This document shows positions 17,073-27,092 of a DNA stretch of 64,000 nucleotides, in pieces (position 1 is the first letter of the stretch; each line of letters starts with the position of its first letter). The DNA is from Microcella sp. (GTDB taxonomy: Bacteria > Actinomycetota > Actinomycetes > Actinomycetales > Microbacteriaceae): the NCBI RefSeq assembly GCF_025808395.1, contig NZ_CP075524.1, forward strand, positions 2,108,001 through 2,172,000, in the 5' to 3' direction. The notes beneath the pieces are model-generated. The model saw only the letters and a program-made list of their open reading frames with translations, was not told where the DNA came from and did no database searches. The translations under genes and the position numbers were made by a program.

Positions 17073-18685
17073 CCACCACCTTCACTCTTCTCCCCACGCG
17101 CGCCACGTACCTACCTGGCGAGCCGATCGACCTTGACGTTCGCGGAGGCTCTGTCGTCGGTGAGGTGGTCGTGCGCCAGTTGGGTGACCAGATCGCGCGG
17201 CTCGCTCACCAGGGTGGCCAGACAGTTCGTCTTGAGCGGCTTCCGGAAGGACGCTACGCAGTCGAACTCCATGGGGAGCACCACGTCGCCCGAACTGCGG
17301 TTGAGGTCTCATCGACTCCTCGGTCTCGATTGCGCTACGGGTTCGCGGTGGACTTCTCGCCTGGGCGTGACTCGGCAGCACTCAGTGACCTCTTGCGTCG
17401 ACTTCACCTCACAGGGGTTCTGTTCTACGACTGGGCATATCGGCATGCAGACCTGCTCGGCGGCGGTGATCAGTACGCGGACGCTCTTGGTCAACCTGTC
17501 GACCTGGCGACCGTGATGCGGCTCATCGAGGCTGTACACGATGTCGGCTCGCACGCCATCGGCTACGCCGCGATATACGCAGTGGGTCCGGATGAGTGGG
17601 AGAAGTGGAGCCACGATGCACTGCTGCGTGCTGACGGCGAGCCTTTCGCGCTTGGCGACTTTCTGTTCATCGTCGACCCCGCAGCACCTGACTGGCTTGC
17701 GCACTTGCAACGAGAGCTCGTCGCCGCCACTCGCCGCCTGGGCTTCTCGGGCTTTCACCTGGACCAGTTCGGGTACCCAAAGATCGCCCGCCGCGCCGAC
17801 GGAGCAGTCGTCCGAACGAGCGAGTCATTCGTTCGGATGATCGGTGGAGTTCGCGAGGCACTGCCCGAAGCCCACCTCGTCTTCAACAACGTCAATGACT
17901 TTCCGACGTGGGCCACCGGTTCCACTCCTCAAGATGCGGTCTACATCGAGCCGTGGCAGCCGGTCGACACCCTCGGAGCACTCGCTGCTCGAGCATCAAG
18001 AGCGCGAAGCGTCGCAGACGGCAAACCTGTTGTCTTTGCGGCGTATCAACACGTGTATGACAGTGCACCTGCAGAGTCTGCAGATCGAGCGACTGCCCTC
18101 ACGATGGCGACCCTCTACTCGCACGGTGCGACCCAGCTGCTCGCGGGTGAAGGCGACCGCATCCTGGTCGACCCGTACTACGTGCGCAATCATGTCGTCG
18201 AACCCTCCACCGCTGAACTTCTTGTGCGCTGGTACGACTTTCTCGTCGAGTTCGATGAAGTGCTCATGGAGCCCGATCTCGTCGACGCGACTGCGTGTCT
18301 CGCCCGCGAGTACAACGACGACTGCGACGTCACGTACCCGGACGTCTCGACCCACGACGAGGCGGTGACGGGCGGAGTCTGGCGACGCATCACGACCGTG
18401 CGGAATCGCCTCGTCGTGCACCTCATCAATCTCGTCGACCAGCCAGACGCTCTTTGGGATGCGCCGAGGGCTCCGATCGCCGCCGTGGCCAATGGAGTGC
18501 TTCGCATACGGTGCGTTGCCGGAGCACGGCCTCGGGTTCGGGTGGTTGACCCCGATCGACCAGGAGTGGTCATCGAGCCTGTCGCAGCGCTGGAGGGCGA
18601 GCACGCGCAGTTCACTCTCCCGGAGTTGCAGATCTGGCAAGTCGTGATTATTGACCTCGTGGACGATCGTGGCGCCACATCATGA
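17069..18685 (+). CDS. GH66 dextranase-family glycoside hydrolase
   Basis: The 538-residue protein matches GH66 (dextranases and cycloisomaltooligosaccharide glucanotransferases): an N-terminal beta domain with YLPGEPI, then a barrel with FYDWAYRH, GFHLDQFGYPK (Asp232, predicted nucleophile) and VYIEPWQP (Glu294, predicted acid/base). It cleaves or transfers alpha-1,6-linked glucans. There is no signal peptide, so it acts in the cytoplasm on imported isomalto-oligosaccharides, unlike the secreted dextranases. It overlaps both neighbours (ATGA at each end), with a GH13 enzyme following. The exact product is not predictable. Confidence 0.8.
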   Translation: MTTTFTLLPTRATYLPGEPIDLDVRGGSVVGEVVVRQLGDQIARLAHQGGQTVRLERLPEGRYAVELHGEHHVARTAVEVSSTPRSRLRYGFAVDFSPGRDSAALSDLLRRLHLTGVLFYDWAYRHADLLGGGDQYADALGQPVDLATVMRLIEAVHDVGSHAIGYAAIYAVGPDEWEKWSHDALLRADGEPFALGDFLFIVDPAAPDWLAHLQRELVAATRRLGFSGFHLDQFGYPKIARRADGAVVRTSESFVRMIGGVREALPEAHLVFNNVNDFPTWATGSTPQDAVYIEPWQPVDTLGALAARASRARSVADGKPVVFAAYQHVYDSAPAESADRATALTMATLYSHGATQLLAGEGDRILVDPYYVRNHVVEPSTAELLVRWYDFLVEFDEVLMEPDLVDATACLAREYNDDCDVTYPDVSTHDEAVTGGVWRRITTVRNRLVVHLINLVDQPDALWDAPRAPIAAVANGVLRIRCVAGARPRVRVVDPDRPGVVIEPVAALEGEHAQFTLPELQIWQVVIIDLVDDRGATS

Positions 18686-20430
18686 CTCTCCTCAGTTCTG
18701 ACGACTCTCGCCTCCACCAGCACGACGCTCCTTGGTGGCAGAGCGCGGTCGCCTACCAGATCTACCCGCGCAGCTTTGCCGACTCCGATGGCGATGGAAT
18801 TGGTGACCTGCGCGGGGTCATCAGTCGCCTCGATCACCTGGAGTATCTGGGCGTCGACGTGATCTGGCTGAGCCCGATCTATTGCTCACCGCACGATGAC
18901 AATGGCTATGACATCAGCGACTACGAAGACATCGACCCGACATTCGGAACACTCGCCGATGTCGATGAGCTGATCGCCGAAGCGCATGCGAGGGGCATAC
19001 GCATCGTCATGGACCTCGTGGTGAACCATACTTCTGACGAGCATCCGTGGTTCATCGAATCAGCGAGTTCGACGACGAATCCGAAACGAGATTGGTACTG
19101 GTGGCGACCGGCACGAGAGGGTTTCGAGCCCGGCCAGGAGGGCGCGGAGCCCACGAATTGGGAGTCATTCTTTTCGGGTTCGACGTGGCAGCTCGACGCG
19201 CAGACGGGCGAGTACTACTTGCATCTGTTCTCGCGAAAGCAACCCGATCTCAATTGGGAGAACCCCGAGGTGCGGCGGGCGATTCACGGCATGATGAATC
19301 GCTGGCTCGATCGAGGTATTGATGGCTTTCGCATGGACGTCATCAACCTCATCTCGAAAGATCCCGCTCTGCCAGACGGTCCAGTGGCCGATGGGGCGCG
19401 GTGGGGAGACGGGTTTGCGCACTATGCCGCCGGGCCGCGCATCCACGAGTTTCTGAAGGAGATGCACGACGAAGTTTTCGCGGGGCGAGACCGCGTGCTC
19501 ATGACTGTCGGCGAGATGCCGGGGGTGACGATAGACCAAGCTCAGCTCTTCACTGACTCTCAGCGGCGCGAGCTAGACATGGTCTTTCAGTTCGAGCACG
19601 TCGGGCTGGATCACGGCGTAGACGGCAAGTGGTCGCTGCGCAAGGCGTCGCTCGTCGACCTCAAGGCGTCTTTCGAGCGGTGGCAACTCGGCCTTGCCGG
19701 CCGCGGGTGGAACAGTCTCTACTGGAACAATCACGACCAACCCCGAGCCGTCAGCCGCTTCGGCAACGATGGCGCGTACTGGCGCGAGTCGGCCACGGCA
19801 CTGGCGACCGTGCTGCATCTGCAGCAGGGCACCCCGTTCATCTACCAAGGTGAAGAGATCGGCATGACGAACGTGCGGTTCACGTCGATCTCGGACTATC
19901 GAGACATTGAGACCCTGAACCACTTCTCTGACGCAGTGGACGAACGCGGAGAGGATCCTGCTCTTGTTCTCAGTCGGCTGCGCGAGACGAGCAGAGACAA
20001 CGCGCGCACGCCCATGCAATGGACGGGCGACGACGGGGGAGGGTTCACGACGGGGTTGTCGTGGATTCCGATGAACCGCAACCACCGAGTGATCAACGTT
20101 GCCGACCAGAAGGGTCACGCCAGTAGTGTGCTCGAGCACTATCGGCTCTTGATCGAGCTCCGGCACCGACTCCCTGTCATTCGTACAGGGGAGTTCGTGT
20201 TGCACGACAGAGAGCACCCGAGCCTTTTCATCTTCGAGAGAGTGTCACGCGACTGTTCCCTGCTCGTAGCGGCCAATCTGTCTGAAGTCGCGGAGACGCT
20301 CGACGCGGAGCGCTCGCCGTGGGCGGCATATCGTGACGCTGAGATCATCGTTGACAATCAGCAGAGCTTCGGCTTTCGCTATTTGCTGCCGTGGCAGTCG
20401 GTCGTGCTGGCTCGCGATCTCACGGACTAG
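18682..20430 (+). CDS. GH13 oligo-1,6-glucosidase
   Basis: The 582-residue protein carries the GH13 regions DLVVNHTSDEHPWF, GFRMDVIN (nucleophile Asp219), LMTVGEMPG (acid/base Glu278) and NNHDQPRAVSRFG (Asp352). Val220 directly after the nucleophile is the residue associated with alpha-1,6 specificity in oligo-1,6-glucosidases and isomaltases, whereas alpha-1,4 enzymes carry Thr or Ala. It is cytoplasmic, with no signal peptide. With the GH66 enzyme it would complete degradation of isomalto-oligosaccharides to glucose. Its stop overlaps the stop of the opposite-strand neighbour in a CTAG. Confidence 0.9.
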   Translation: MTLLSSDDSRLHQHDAPWWQSAVAYQIYPRSFADSDGDGIGDLRGVISRLDHLEYLGVDVIWLSPIYCSPHDDNGYDISDYEDIDPTFGTLADVDELIAEAHARGIRIVMDLVVNHTSDEHPWFIESASSTTNPKRDWYWWRPAREGFEPGQEGAEPTNWESFFSGSTWQLDAQTGEYYLHLFSRKQPDLNWENPEVRRAIHGMMNRWLDRGIDGFRMDVINLISKDPALPDGPVADGARWGDGFAHYAAGPRIHEFLKEMHDEVFAGRDRVLMTVGEMPGVTIDQAQLFTDSQRRELDMVFQFEHVGLDHGVDGKWSLRKASLVDLKASFERWQLGLAGRGWNSLYWNNHDQPRAVSRFGNDGAYWRESATALATVLHLQQGTPFIYQGEEIGMTNVRFTSISDYRDIETLNHFSDAVDERGEDPALVLSRLRETSRDNARTPMQWTGDDGGGFTTGLSWIPMNRNHRVINVADQKGHASSVLEHYRLLIELRHRLPVIRTGEFVLHDREHPSLFIFERVSRDCSLLVAANLSEVAETLDAERSPWAAYRDAEIIVDNQQSFGFRYLLPWQSVVLARDLTD

Positions 20431-22013
20431 CGGGTCTCGAGCACGGCCATCGCAGCATTGTGGCCGGCGATGCCGCTGACGGCGCCGCCGCGGCGTGCTC
20501 CCGACCCGCAGAGCAGCACGCCGTCGAGACCGGTGGCGACGCCCCAGCGCTGAGCGGGCGAGTCGAGCACCTCATCGTTCTCGACCCACGGCCAGTCGAG
20601 GTCGCCGTGGAAGATGCTGCCGCCCGGCAGCCGCAGCGCGTGCTCGAGGTCGCGCGTGGTCTTGGTCTCGACGCATGGTCGACCGTCGGCGTCGGTCATG
20701 AGCAGGCTCTCGATGGGCTCGGCGAGCACCGAGTCGAGCGAGTCGAGCACGGCGTGCTGCAGGGTCTCACGCATCGCATCGTTGTTCGCCTCGGTCAGCA
20801 GGCGATCGGGAACATGCAGCGCGAAGACGGTGAGCGTCTGCGCCCCCGATGCCCGCAGCTCGGGGCCGAGAATGCTCGGGTCGGTGAGCGAGTGGCAGTA
20901 GATCTCGGCGGGCACCGGATCAGGCACGCGGCCGGCGACGGCCGCGTCATGCGCGGCCTGCAGCTGCGTGAAGGTCTCGTTGATGTGGAACGTGCCGCCG
21001 AAGGCTGCCGCGGGGTCGAGCGCAGCATCCCGAAGCCGAGGCAGGCGCTGCAGCAGCAGGTTCACCTTGACCTGGGCGCCCTCTGCGGGCGGGGTGGCGA
21101 GGCCGTGATCGGATGCCCCCGCGCCGCCGCCCGCCGCGAGCAGCCGCGCGAGCTCGTGCGGCGAGCAGTTGACGAGCACATGCTGGGCGGCGGTGGCGTG
21201 CTCGACTCCGGCGGCGTCGACCCAGAGCACGACTCGGTCAGGCTGCAGCGCAGTGACCTCGGCACTCGTCGTGAGGGTCGCCCCGGCGAGCCGTGCGGCA
21301 CGCTCGAGCTCACCCGAGACGGCGCCCATGCCGCCGACGGGCACATTCCAGTCGCCCGTGCCGCCGCCGATCACGTGATACAGAAAGCAGCGGTTGGCGA
21401 GCAGGCTCGCGTCGTCGTTGGGGGCGAACGTGCCGATGAGGGCGTCGGTGTAGACGACGCCGCGCACGAGATCGTTCGAGAAGGTGTCGGCGATCGTGCG
21501 ACCGATGGGCTGCTCGATGAGGGCGTTCCACAGTGCATCGTCGCCCACGGCCGCGCGCGCCTCAGACCGCGTGAGCAGGGGGTCGGTCACTGTCGGAAAC
21601 AGTGCGCGCGCGAGTCGTTGCGTGCCCTCGTAGAAGGTGGCCCAGGCGAGCGCGTCTTCTTCTGCCCCGAGGGCAGCGAAGCTGTCGGCGGTCGCGAACG
21701 GGTCGTGGTTGTCGACGAGCAGGCCGGTGTCGGTGCCCGGCAGCGGAGTGTACGAGCTGAAGCGGCGAGGAGCGAGCTCGATCTGCAGCCCCAGGTCGTC
21801 GATGATGCGCTGGGGCAGCAGGCTCACGAGATAGCTGTAGCGGCTGAGCCGGGCATCCACCCCGGCGAACGCTTGCGCCGAGATGGCGGCACCACCGAGC
21901 ACGTCGAGACGCTCGAGCACCTGCACGTCGAGCCCCGCCTTCGCGAGGTAGGCGGCGGCGGTCAACCCGTTGTGGCCTCCGCCGATGATGACGACGTCGC
22001 GGCGATCGGTCAT
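20427..22013 (-). CDS. Phytoene-dehydrogenase-like FAD oxidoreductase
   Basis: The 528-residue protein starts with a Rossmann fold (DVVIIGGGHNGLTAAAYLAKAGLDVQVLERLDVLGGAA) and ends with the flavin-binding GLDGVLLCGSGARRGGAVSGIAGHNAA, the layout of the CrtI/PYROXD2-like family. No carotenoid genes are nearby, so a carotenoid role is not supported; the PYROXD2-like branch is more likely and its substrate is unknown. ATG 22013 directly precedes the Rossmann fold. It diverges from putA with a 46-base gap. Confidence 0.8.
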   Translation of the reverse strand: MTDRRDVVIIGGGHNGLTAAAYLAKAGLDVQVLERLDVLGGAAISAQAFAGVDARLSRYSYLVSLLPQRIIDDLGLQIELAPRRFSSYTPLPGTDTGLLVDNHDPFATADSFAALGAEEDALAWATFYEGTQRLARALFPTVTDPLLTRSEARAAVGDDALWNALIEQPIGRTIADTFSNDLVRGVVYTDALIGTFAPNDDASLLANRCFLYHVIGGGTGDWNVPVGGMGAVSGELERAARLAGATLTTSAEVTALQPDRVVLWVDAAGVEHATAAQHVLVNCSPHELARLLAAGGGAGASDHGLATPPAEGAQVKVNLLLQRLPRLRDAALDPAAAFGGTFHINETFTQLQAAHDAAVAGRVPDPVPAEIYCHSLTDPSILGPELRASGAQTLTVFALHVPDRLLTEANNDAMRETLQHAVLDSLDSVLAEPIESLLMTDADGRPCVETKTTRDLEHALRLPGGSIFHGDLDWPWVENDEVLDSPAQRWGVATGLDGVLLCGSGARRGGAVSGIAGHNAAMAVLETR

Positions 22014-22059
22014 GTGGCCCAGAGTAGCCGCTGGTGACGCGACGGGAGAGGATAGGGGG

Positions 22060-25000
22060 GTGAGCACACGTGAGCAGCCGACCGCTGACGAGGCCGTCGC
22101 ACTCGTCCGACGGTGGCTCGCCCTCACCGTCCGCGCCAAGCCCGACCCGAGCGCAGCACGACTCGCTGGGCTGCTGCAAGACCCGGTGGGGCTCGACTTC
22201 GCGATCGGCTTCGTCGACCGGGTGGCGCGACCAGACGACCTGCGCGTTGCGGGGCGCAACCTCGAGCAGCTGGCGCAGAGCATCCCGAGCTTTCTGCCCT
22301 GGCCCCTGCGCGCGCTCATCGCGATCGGCGGCCCCCTCGCCCGCCTGCTGCCGTGGCCGATCGTGCCCATCGCACGCCGAGTGCTGCGAAGCATGGTGGG
22401 GCACCTCGTCATCGACGCGACGCCGAACCGGCTCGGCCGCACGCTCGAGAGCCTGCGCGCCGAGGGCGACCGGCTCAACATCAACCTGCTCGGCGAGGCT
22501 GTGCTGGGCGACGGCGAAGCCGATCGCCGGCTCGAGGGCATCACCGAGCTCGTCAAGCGCTCTGACGTCGACTACGTGTCGGTGAAGGTCTCGGCGATCG
22601 TCAGCCAGGTGAGCATGTGGGCGTTCGACGAGACCGTCGAGCGCGTCGTCGAGAGGCTCGCACCGCTCTACGACCTCGCCGCGCATGGCGTGAACCCCAC
22701 CTTCGTCAACCTCGACATGGAAGAGTTTCGCGACCTCGACCTGACGATCGAGGTCTTTCAGCAGCTGCTCGACCGACCCTCGCTGCGCCACTACGAGGCG
22801 GGCATCGTGCTGCAGGCCTACCTGCCAGAAGCGCTGCCCGCCCTCGATCGGCTGACGACGTGGGCGAAGCGCCGCCGCGCCGCGGGCGGGGCCGGCATCA
22901 AGGTGCGAGTGGTCAAAGGCGCCAACCTGGCGATGGAGCGAGTGGATGCTGCGCTGCACGACTGGCCCGTGGCCGTGCTGCCCAGCAAGCGTGACAGCGA
23001 CGCCAACTACAAGCGCGTGATCGAGGCCGCACTGCACCCCGATCGAGCGGATGCGGTGCGCATCGGCCTCGCCGGCCACAACCTGTTCGACATCGCGTGG
23101 GCGTGGCAGCTCGCTGAAGCACGGGGCGTGGCCGACGCGGTCGAGGTCGAGATGCTGCTCGGCATGGCGCCCGACCAGGCCGACGCCGTGCGACGCACCG
23201 TCGGGCACCTTCTGCTCTACACGCCCGTCGTGCACCCGCGCGACTTCGACTCGGCCATCAGCTATCTCATCAGGCGGCTCGAAGAGAATGCGAGCACCGA
23301 GAACTTTCTGTCGGGAGTCTTCGAGCTCACGCGCGACGAGACCATCTTCGAGCGTGAAGAGCAGCGCTTTCGCGCATCGCTCGCCCTGTTCGAGTCGTCG
23401 CCGCACGCGCCCCCGGCGCGCCGTGTGCAGAACCGCTTGACCGAGCGGCCCCTCGACGAGCCAGACGCGCTGCCTGTTCCGGCGGGCGTTCGCGACGGCT
23501 TCCACAACGTCGCAGACACTGACCCTTCGCTGCCAGACAATCGGGCGTGGGGGCGCGCGATCCTGCAGCGCGCTCAGACGACCACTCGCGGGCAGGCGCT
23601 CGTCGACGTGAGCGGCGTCGCCTCGGCCGCCGCGATCGAGCGCATCGTCGCCGAGACGCGCGGTGCCGCCGCCGACTGGGCTGGGCGATCGGTGGAGCAT
23701 CGCGCGGGCATCCTGCATCGATGCGGGCGGATGCTCGCCGCGCGCCGCGCCGACCTGCTCGAAGTGATGGCGGCCGAAGCCGGCAAGACCCTCGCCGAAG
23801 GCGACCCCGAAGTGAGCGAGGCCATCGACTTCGCGCACTACTACGCCGAGAGCGCGCGCGACCTGGCGCGCATCGACGACGCGACGTTCACCCCCGCGCG
23901 CCTGACGGTCGTCGCGCCGCCGTGGAACTTTCCCGTCGCGATCGCCGCCGGCGGAGTGCTGGCGGCGCTCGCCGCGGGCAGCGCAGTGATCATCAAACCT
24001 GCGCCGCAAGTGCGCCGCAGCGCCGCCGTCATGGTCGAAGCGCTGTGGGATGCCGGGGTGCCGCGTGAGGTTCTGCGCTTCGTCGACGTGCCCGAGAACG
24101 AGGTGGGCCAGGCGCTCATCGCGCACCCGGCAGTCGACCGGCTCGTGCTGACGGGTGCCTGGCAGACCGCTGCGCTGTTTCGCTCATGGCGGCCCGACCT
24201 GCCGATCATGGCCGAGACGAGCGGCAAGAACGCGATCATCATCACACCGTCGGCAGACCTCGACCTCGCCGTCGCCGACCTGGTTCGCTCGGCCTTCGGG
24301 CACGCCGGTCAGAAGTGCTCTGCGGCGTCGCTCGCGATACTCGTCGGATCGGTGGCGACGTCAGAGCGCTTCGAGCGCCAACTGGTCGACGCCGTCACGA
24401 CGCTGCGGGTCGGGCACGCGCTCGATGCGACCACCACTGTGGGGCCGCTCATCGAGCGCGCCGACGGCAAGCTGCTGCGCGCCCTCACCCGGCTCGACGA
24501 GGGCGAAGAGTGGATCGTGCCCCCGCGAGCGCTCGACGCGAGCGGTTCGGTGTGGACTCCTGGCGTGAAGCGCGGGGTCGCCCCCGAGAGCGAGTTCCAC
24601 CTCACCGAGTACTTCGGCCCGGTGCTCGGCCTCATGCGCGCTCGCGACCTCGACGAGGCGATCGACCTGCAGAACGCGACGCCCTACGGGCTCACGGCGG
24701 GCCTGCACTCGCTCGATGTCGACGAGATCGACCACTGGCTCGCCGCCGTGCAAGCCGGCAACCTCTACGTCAACCGCGGCACCACCGGAGCGATCGTGCG
24801 CCGACAGCCCTTCGGCGGCTGGAAGCGTTCGAGCGTCGGAGGCTCGACGAAAGCGGGCGGGCCGTCATACGTCATGGGGTTCGGAACCTTCACGCCCGTG
24901 CCGCGCGAGCCGCGCGAGTCGCTCAGCATGCGCGGCATCGACCGGCGGGTGCGCGAAGTGCTCGAAGCCGCGCAGCCCGGGCTCGACTTCGCCGGCTTCG

Positions 25001-25569
25001 ACATGGCCCGAGCGGGGGCTGTGAGCGACCAGCTCGCGTGGGGCGACGAGTTCGGCGTCGCGCGCGACGCGAGCCAGCTCGGCGCGACGACGGCGCACAT
25101 CGTCGAGCGCAACGTCTTGCGGTATCGCCCAGCGCCGGTCGCCGTGCGACTCGCCGAGGGCGGCTCGATGGCCGAGCTCGTGCGCGTGCTGCTCGCTGCG
25201 ACGCGCGCCGCATCACGCGTGAGCATCAGCAGCGCCGTGCCGGTGCCGGCGAGCCTGCTCGCGCTCATCGACTCGGGAATCTCGGCCCTGCGGGCCACGT
25301 CGGTCGCGATCGAGACGGATGCGCGCTTCGCCGACGCGGTGCGGGATGCCCGCCCCGCCCGCATCCGCCTCATCGCGCCAGACGGCGCACGTGTCGCCCG
25401 TGCACTGCACGAGGCCGTCGAGGGCGACCCCGACGTCGCCGTCTGGTCGGGGGCCGTCACGACCGCGGGCCGCGTTGAACTGCTGCCCTTCGTGCGCGAG
25501 CAGGCGGTGTCGATCACGACGCACCGGTTCGGCAACCCCTTCGCCGGGGTCGCCGAGCTCGAGCTCTAG
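22060..25569 (+). CDS. putA: Bifunctional proline dehydrogenase/glutamate-semialdehyde dehydrogenase
   Basis: The 1169-residue protein has an N-terminal proline dehydrogenase barrel (FVNLDMEEFRDLDLTIEVF, AYLPEALPALDRL, VRVVKGANLAMERVD, RIGLAGHNLFDIAWAW; about residues 130-470). It is followed by an aldehyde dehydrogenase (PPWNFPVAIAAGG, AETSGKNAIIITPSADLDLA with Glu719, GHAGQKCSA with catalytic Cys753; about residues 540-960). A C-terminal extension of about 190 residues follows. It converts proline to glutamate through pyrroline-5-carboxylate. No N-terminal ribbon-helix-helix is present, so it is not a PutA repressor. GTG 22060 is preceded by GATAGGGGG; the start is less certain than the rest. 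Confidence 0.92.
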   Translation: MSTREQPTADEAVALVRRWLALTVRAKPDPSAARLAGLLQDPVGLDFAIGFVDRVARPDDLRVAGRNLEQLAQSIPSFLPWPLRALIAIGGPLARLLPWPIVPIARRVLRSMVGHLVIDATPNRLGRTLESLRAEGDRLNINLLGEAVLGDGEADRRLEGITELVKRSDVDYVSVKVSAIVSQVSMWAFDETVERVVERLAPLYDLAAHGVNPTFVNLDMEEFRDLDLTIEVFQQLLDRPSLRHYEAGIVLQAYLPEALPALDRLTTWAKRRRAAGGAGIKVRVVKGANLAMERVDAALHDWPVAVLPSKRDSDANYKRVIEAALHPDRADAVRIGLAGHNLFDIAWAWQLAEARGVADAVEVEMLLGMAPDQADAVRRTVGHLLLYTPVVHPRDFDSAISYLIRRLEENASTENFLSGVFELTRDETIFEREEQRFRASLALFESSPHAPPARRVQNRLTERPLDEPDALPVPAGVRDGFHNVADTDPSLPDNRAWGRAILQRAQTTTRGQALVDVSGVASAAAIERIVAETRGAAADWAGRSVEHRAGILHRCGRMLAARRADLLEVMAAEAGKTLAEGDPEVSEAIDFAHYYAESARDLARIDDATFTPARLTVVAPPWNFPVAIAAGGVLAALAAGSAVIIKPAPQVRRSAAVMVEALWDAGVPREVLRFVDVPENEVGQALIAHPAVDRLVLTGAWQTAALFRSWRPDLPIMAETSGKNAIIITPSADLDLAVADLVRSAFGHAGQKCSAASLAILVGSVATSERFERQLVDAVTTLRVGHALDATTTVGPLIERADGKLLRALTRLDEGEEWIVPPRALDASGSVWTPGVKRGVAPESEFHLTEYFGPVLGLMRARDLDEAIDLQNATPYGLTAGLHSLDVDEIDHWLAAVQAGNLYVNRGTTGAIVRRQPFGGWKRSSVGGSTKAGGPSYVMGFGTFTPVPREPRESLSMRGIDRRVREVLEAAQPGLDFAGFDMARAGAVSDQLAWGDEFGVARDASQLGATTAHIVERNVLRYRPAPVAVRLAEGGSMAELVRVLLAATRAASRVSISSAVPVPASLLALIDSGISALRATSVAIETDARFADAVRDARPARIRLIAPDGARVARALHEAVEGDPDVAVWSGAVTTAGRVELLPFVREQAVSITTHRFGNPFAGVAELEL

Positions 25570-27092
25570 GGGGCGAGCGCGTCGGCGATCAGCTCGCCGA
25601 TGAGCACGGCAGTGGCTGCCGGCCCACCGGTGGGGGCGCGCGGCAGCATGCCGACGTCGGCCACGTGCAGGCCGACCACCCCGTGCACTGCGCCTCGGCC
25701 GTCGACGACCGACGTCGCCGGGTCGAGGCCCATGGGTGTGGTGCCGCACGAGTGCAGCGCCGTCGAGAGGTTCGCGAGAATCCAGCCGTCGAGCGCCTCG
25801 TCGTCGAGGTTGCTCACCTGTCTGTGCACGGGCACGGCTCCGATGCTCTGCAGGGGTGCGCTCTCGAGCAGCCGGGCGGCGAAGCGCGCGCTCGACCGAA
25901 GTCGCGCCCGATCGTCGTCGGTCGCGGCGTAGTTGAACCGCACGCGGGGCGGCGCCAGTGCGTCTGCGGGGTCGAGCTCGACCCGGCCGCCGCCGCTGCC
26001 GCGCAGCGGCGAGACGAGCAGGCTCAGCATCGCATCGGCGTCATCGGTGCCCAGCATGCGGCCGAGGGGGCGCATGAGGGCGAGAACTTCGAGATCTGCG
26101 ACGCTCGAGGCAGTGCCGCCGACGCCGCTCGAGGCGTGCAGCGACACCCCGAGCGCGCCGTCGACCGCAACACTCAGCGTCTCGACGGGCATCGCGAAGG
26201 GCAGCACGAGCTGAGGGTGATCGTCGAGCCGAGCGCCCACCGCTGGTGCGTCGACGACCACGGGGATGCCGTGTGCGGCGAGTGAAGCGCTCGGGCCGAT
26301 GCCGCTGAGCATGAGCACGTGGGGTGTGCTCAGCGCGCCGGCGCACAGCACGACGAGGTCGGCCGAGAACTGCACGGCCTCGCTGCCGGCGACGGCGAGC
26401 ACTCCGACCGCCCGCCCGGCACGCACGATCACCTGCAGCACTCGATGGCCACCGCGCACCTCGAGCGTCGCCGGGGCGCCTGGCAAGTACGCGCGTGCGG
26501 TGCTGACGCGTTCGCCTCCGACCGTGTTCGTCGGTGTCGGCCCGACCCCGGGCGGGGCCTGCGGGCTGGCGTTCTTGTCATGCTCGACGGGCAGACCGAG
26601 CTCGATGCCGCCCGCGAGCAGGGCGGCACTCAGGGGGTGGTCGAGGGCGCTTCGGGTGACAGGCATGGGGCCCGTTGAGCCGTGGCCGGGGTGATCGCCC
26701 AGATCATGATCGTTCTCGAGCCGGGCCCAGAGCGGCGCCGTGCGCTCTGCGCTCCAGCGGGCATCGCCGGCCGTGGTCGCCCAGTCGTCGAGGTCGTGCG
26801 CGCGCGCCCGACGAAAGTAGCCGCCGTTGATCGCGGTAGAGCCTCCGACGACGCGACCCCGCACGACGGTGTGGGGGCGACCCGGTGCGAGCTCGGCGGC
26901 GAAGGTCGCGGCCAGTGGATGCCCTGGCATGGCCGCGGCGAGGCTCGAGGCGTCGAGGGTCGATAGGGGGGCGGGCACGGGCCCCTCTTCGAGCAAGAGC
27001 ACCGTCGCGCCCCGTTCTGCCAGCCTTCGGGCGAGCGGTGCGCCAGAACCACCGGCGCCGACGACGATGACGTCTGCGGCCGGTGCGGTCAC
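25566..27092 (-). CDS. mftG: Mycofactocin-associated GMC oxidoreductase MftG
   Basis: The 508-residue GMC flavoenzyme has DVIVVGAGGSGAPLARRLAERG (FAD Rossmann), RGRVVGGSTAINGGYFRRA (GMC signature 1), CAGALSTPHVLMLSGIGP (signature 2) and the C-terminal active-site strand LHSCGTTPMG...HVADVGMLPRAPTGGPAATA. In mycobacteria MftG passes electrons from reduced mycofactocin to the respiratory chain. Its start overlaps mftR (GTGA at 27092-27089), so the two form a leftward operon divergent from mftABC. It meets putA tail to tail. Confidence 0.85.
   Translation of the reverse strand: MTAPAADVIVVGAGGSGAPLARRLAERGATVLLLEEGPVPAPLSTLDASSLAAAMPGHPLAATFAAELAPGRPHTVVRGRVVGGSTAINGGYFRRARAHDLDDWATTAGDARWSAERTAPLWARLENDHDLGDHPGHGSTGPMPVTRSALDHPLSAALLAGGIELGLPVEHDKNASPQAPPGVGPTPTNTVGGERVSTARAYLPGAPATLEVRGGHRVLQVIVRAGRAVGVLAVAGSEAVQFSADLVVLCAGALSTPHVLMLSGIGPSASLAAHGIPVVVDAPAVGARLDDHPQLVLPFAMPVETLSVAVDGALGVSLHASSGVGGTASSVADLEVLALMRPLGRMLGTDDADAMLSLLVSPLRGSGGGRVELDPADALAPPRVRFNYAATDDDRARLRSSARFAARLLESAPLQSIGAVPVHRQVSNLDDEALDGWILANLSTALHSCGTTPMGLDPATSVVDGRGAVHGVVGLHVADVGMLPRAPTGGPAATAVLIGELIADALAP

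Noticed and set aside
20391..22037. Plus-strand frame opposite the phytoene-dehydrogenase-like gene
   Set aside because: Antisense shadow of a clear Rossmann flavoprotein; composition skewed to Arg, Gly, Val and His.
21562..24126. Very long open frame antisense to putA and the phytoene-dehydrogenase-like gene
   Set aside because: It lies opposite strongly conserved proteins, is rich in Arg, His, Asp and Ala as expected of a high-GC shadow frame, and shows no family motif.
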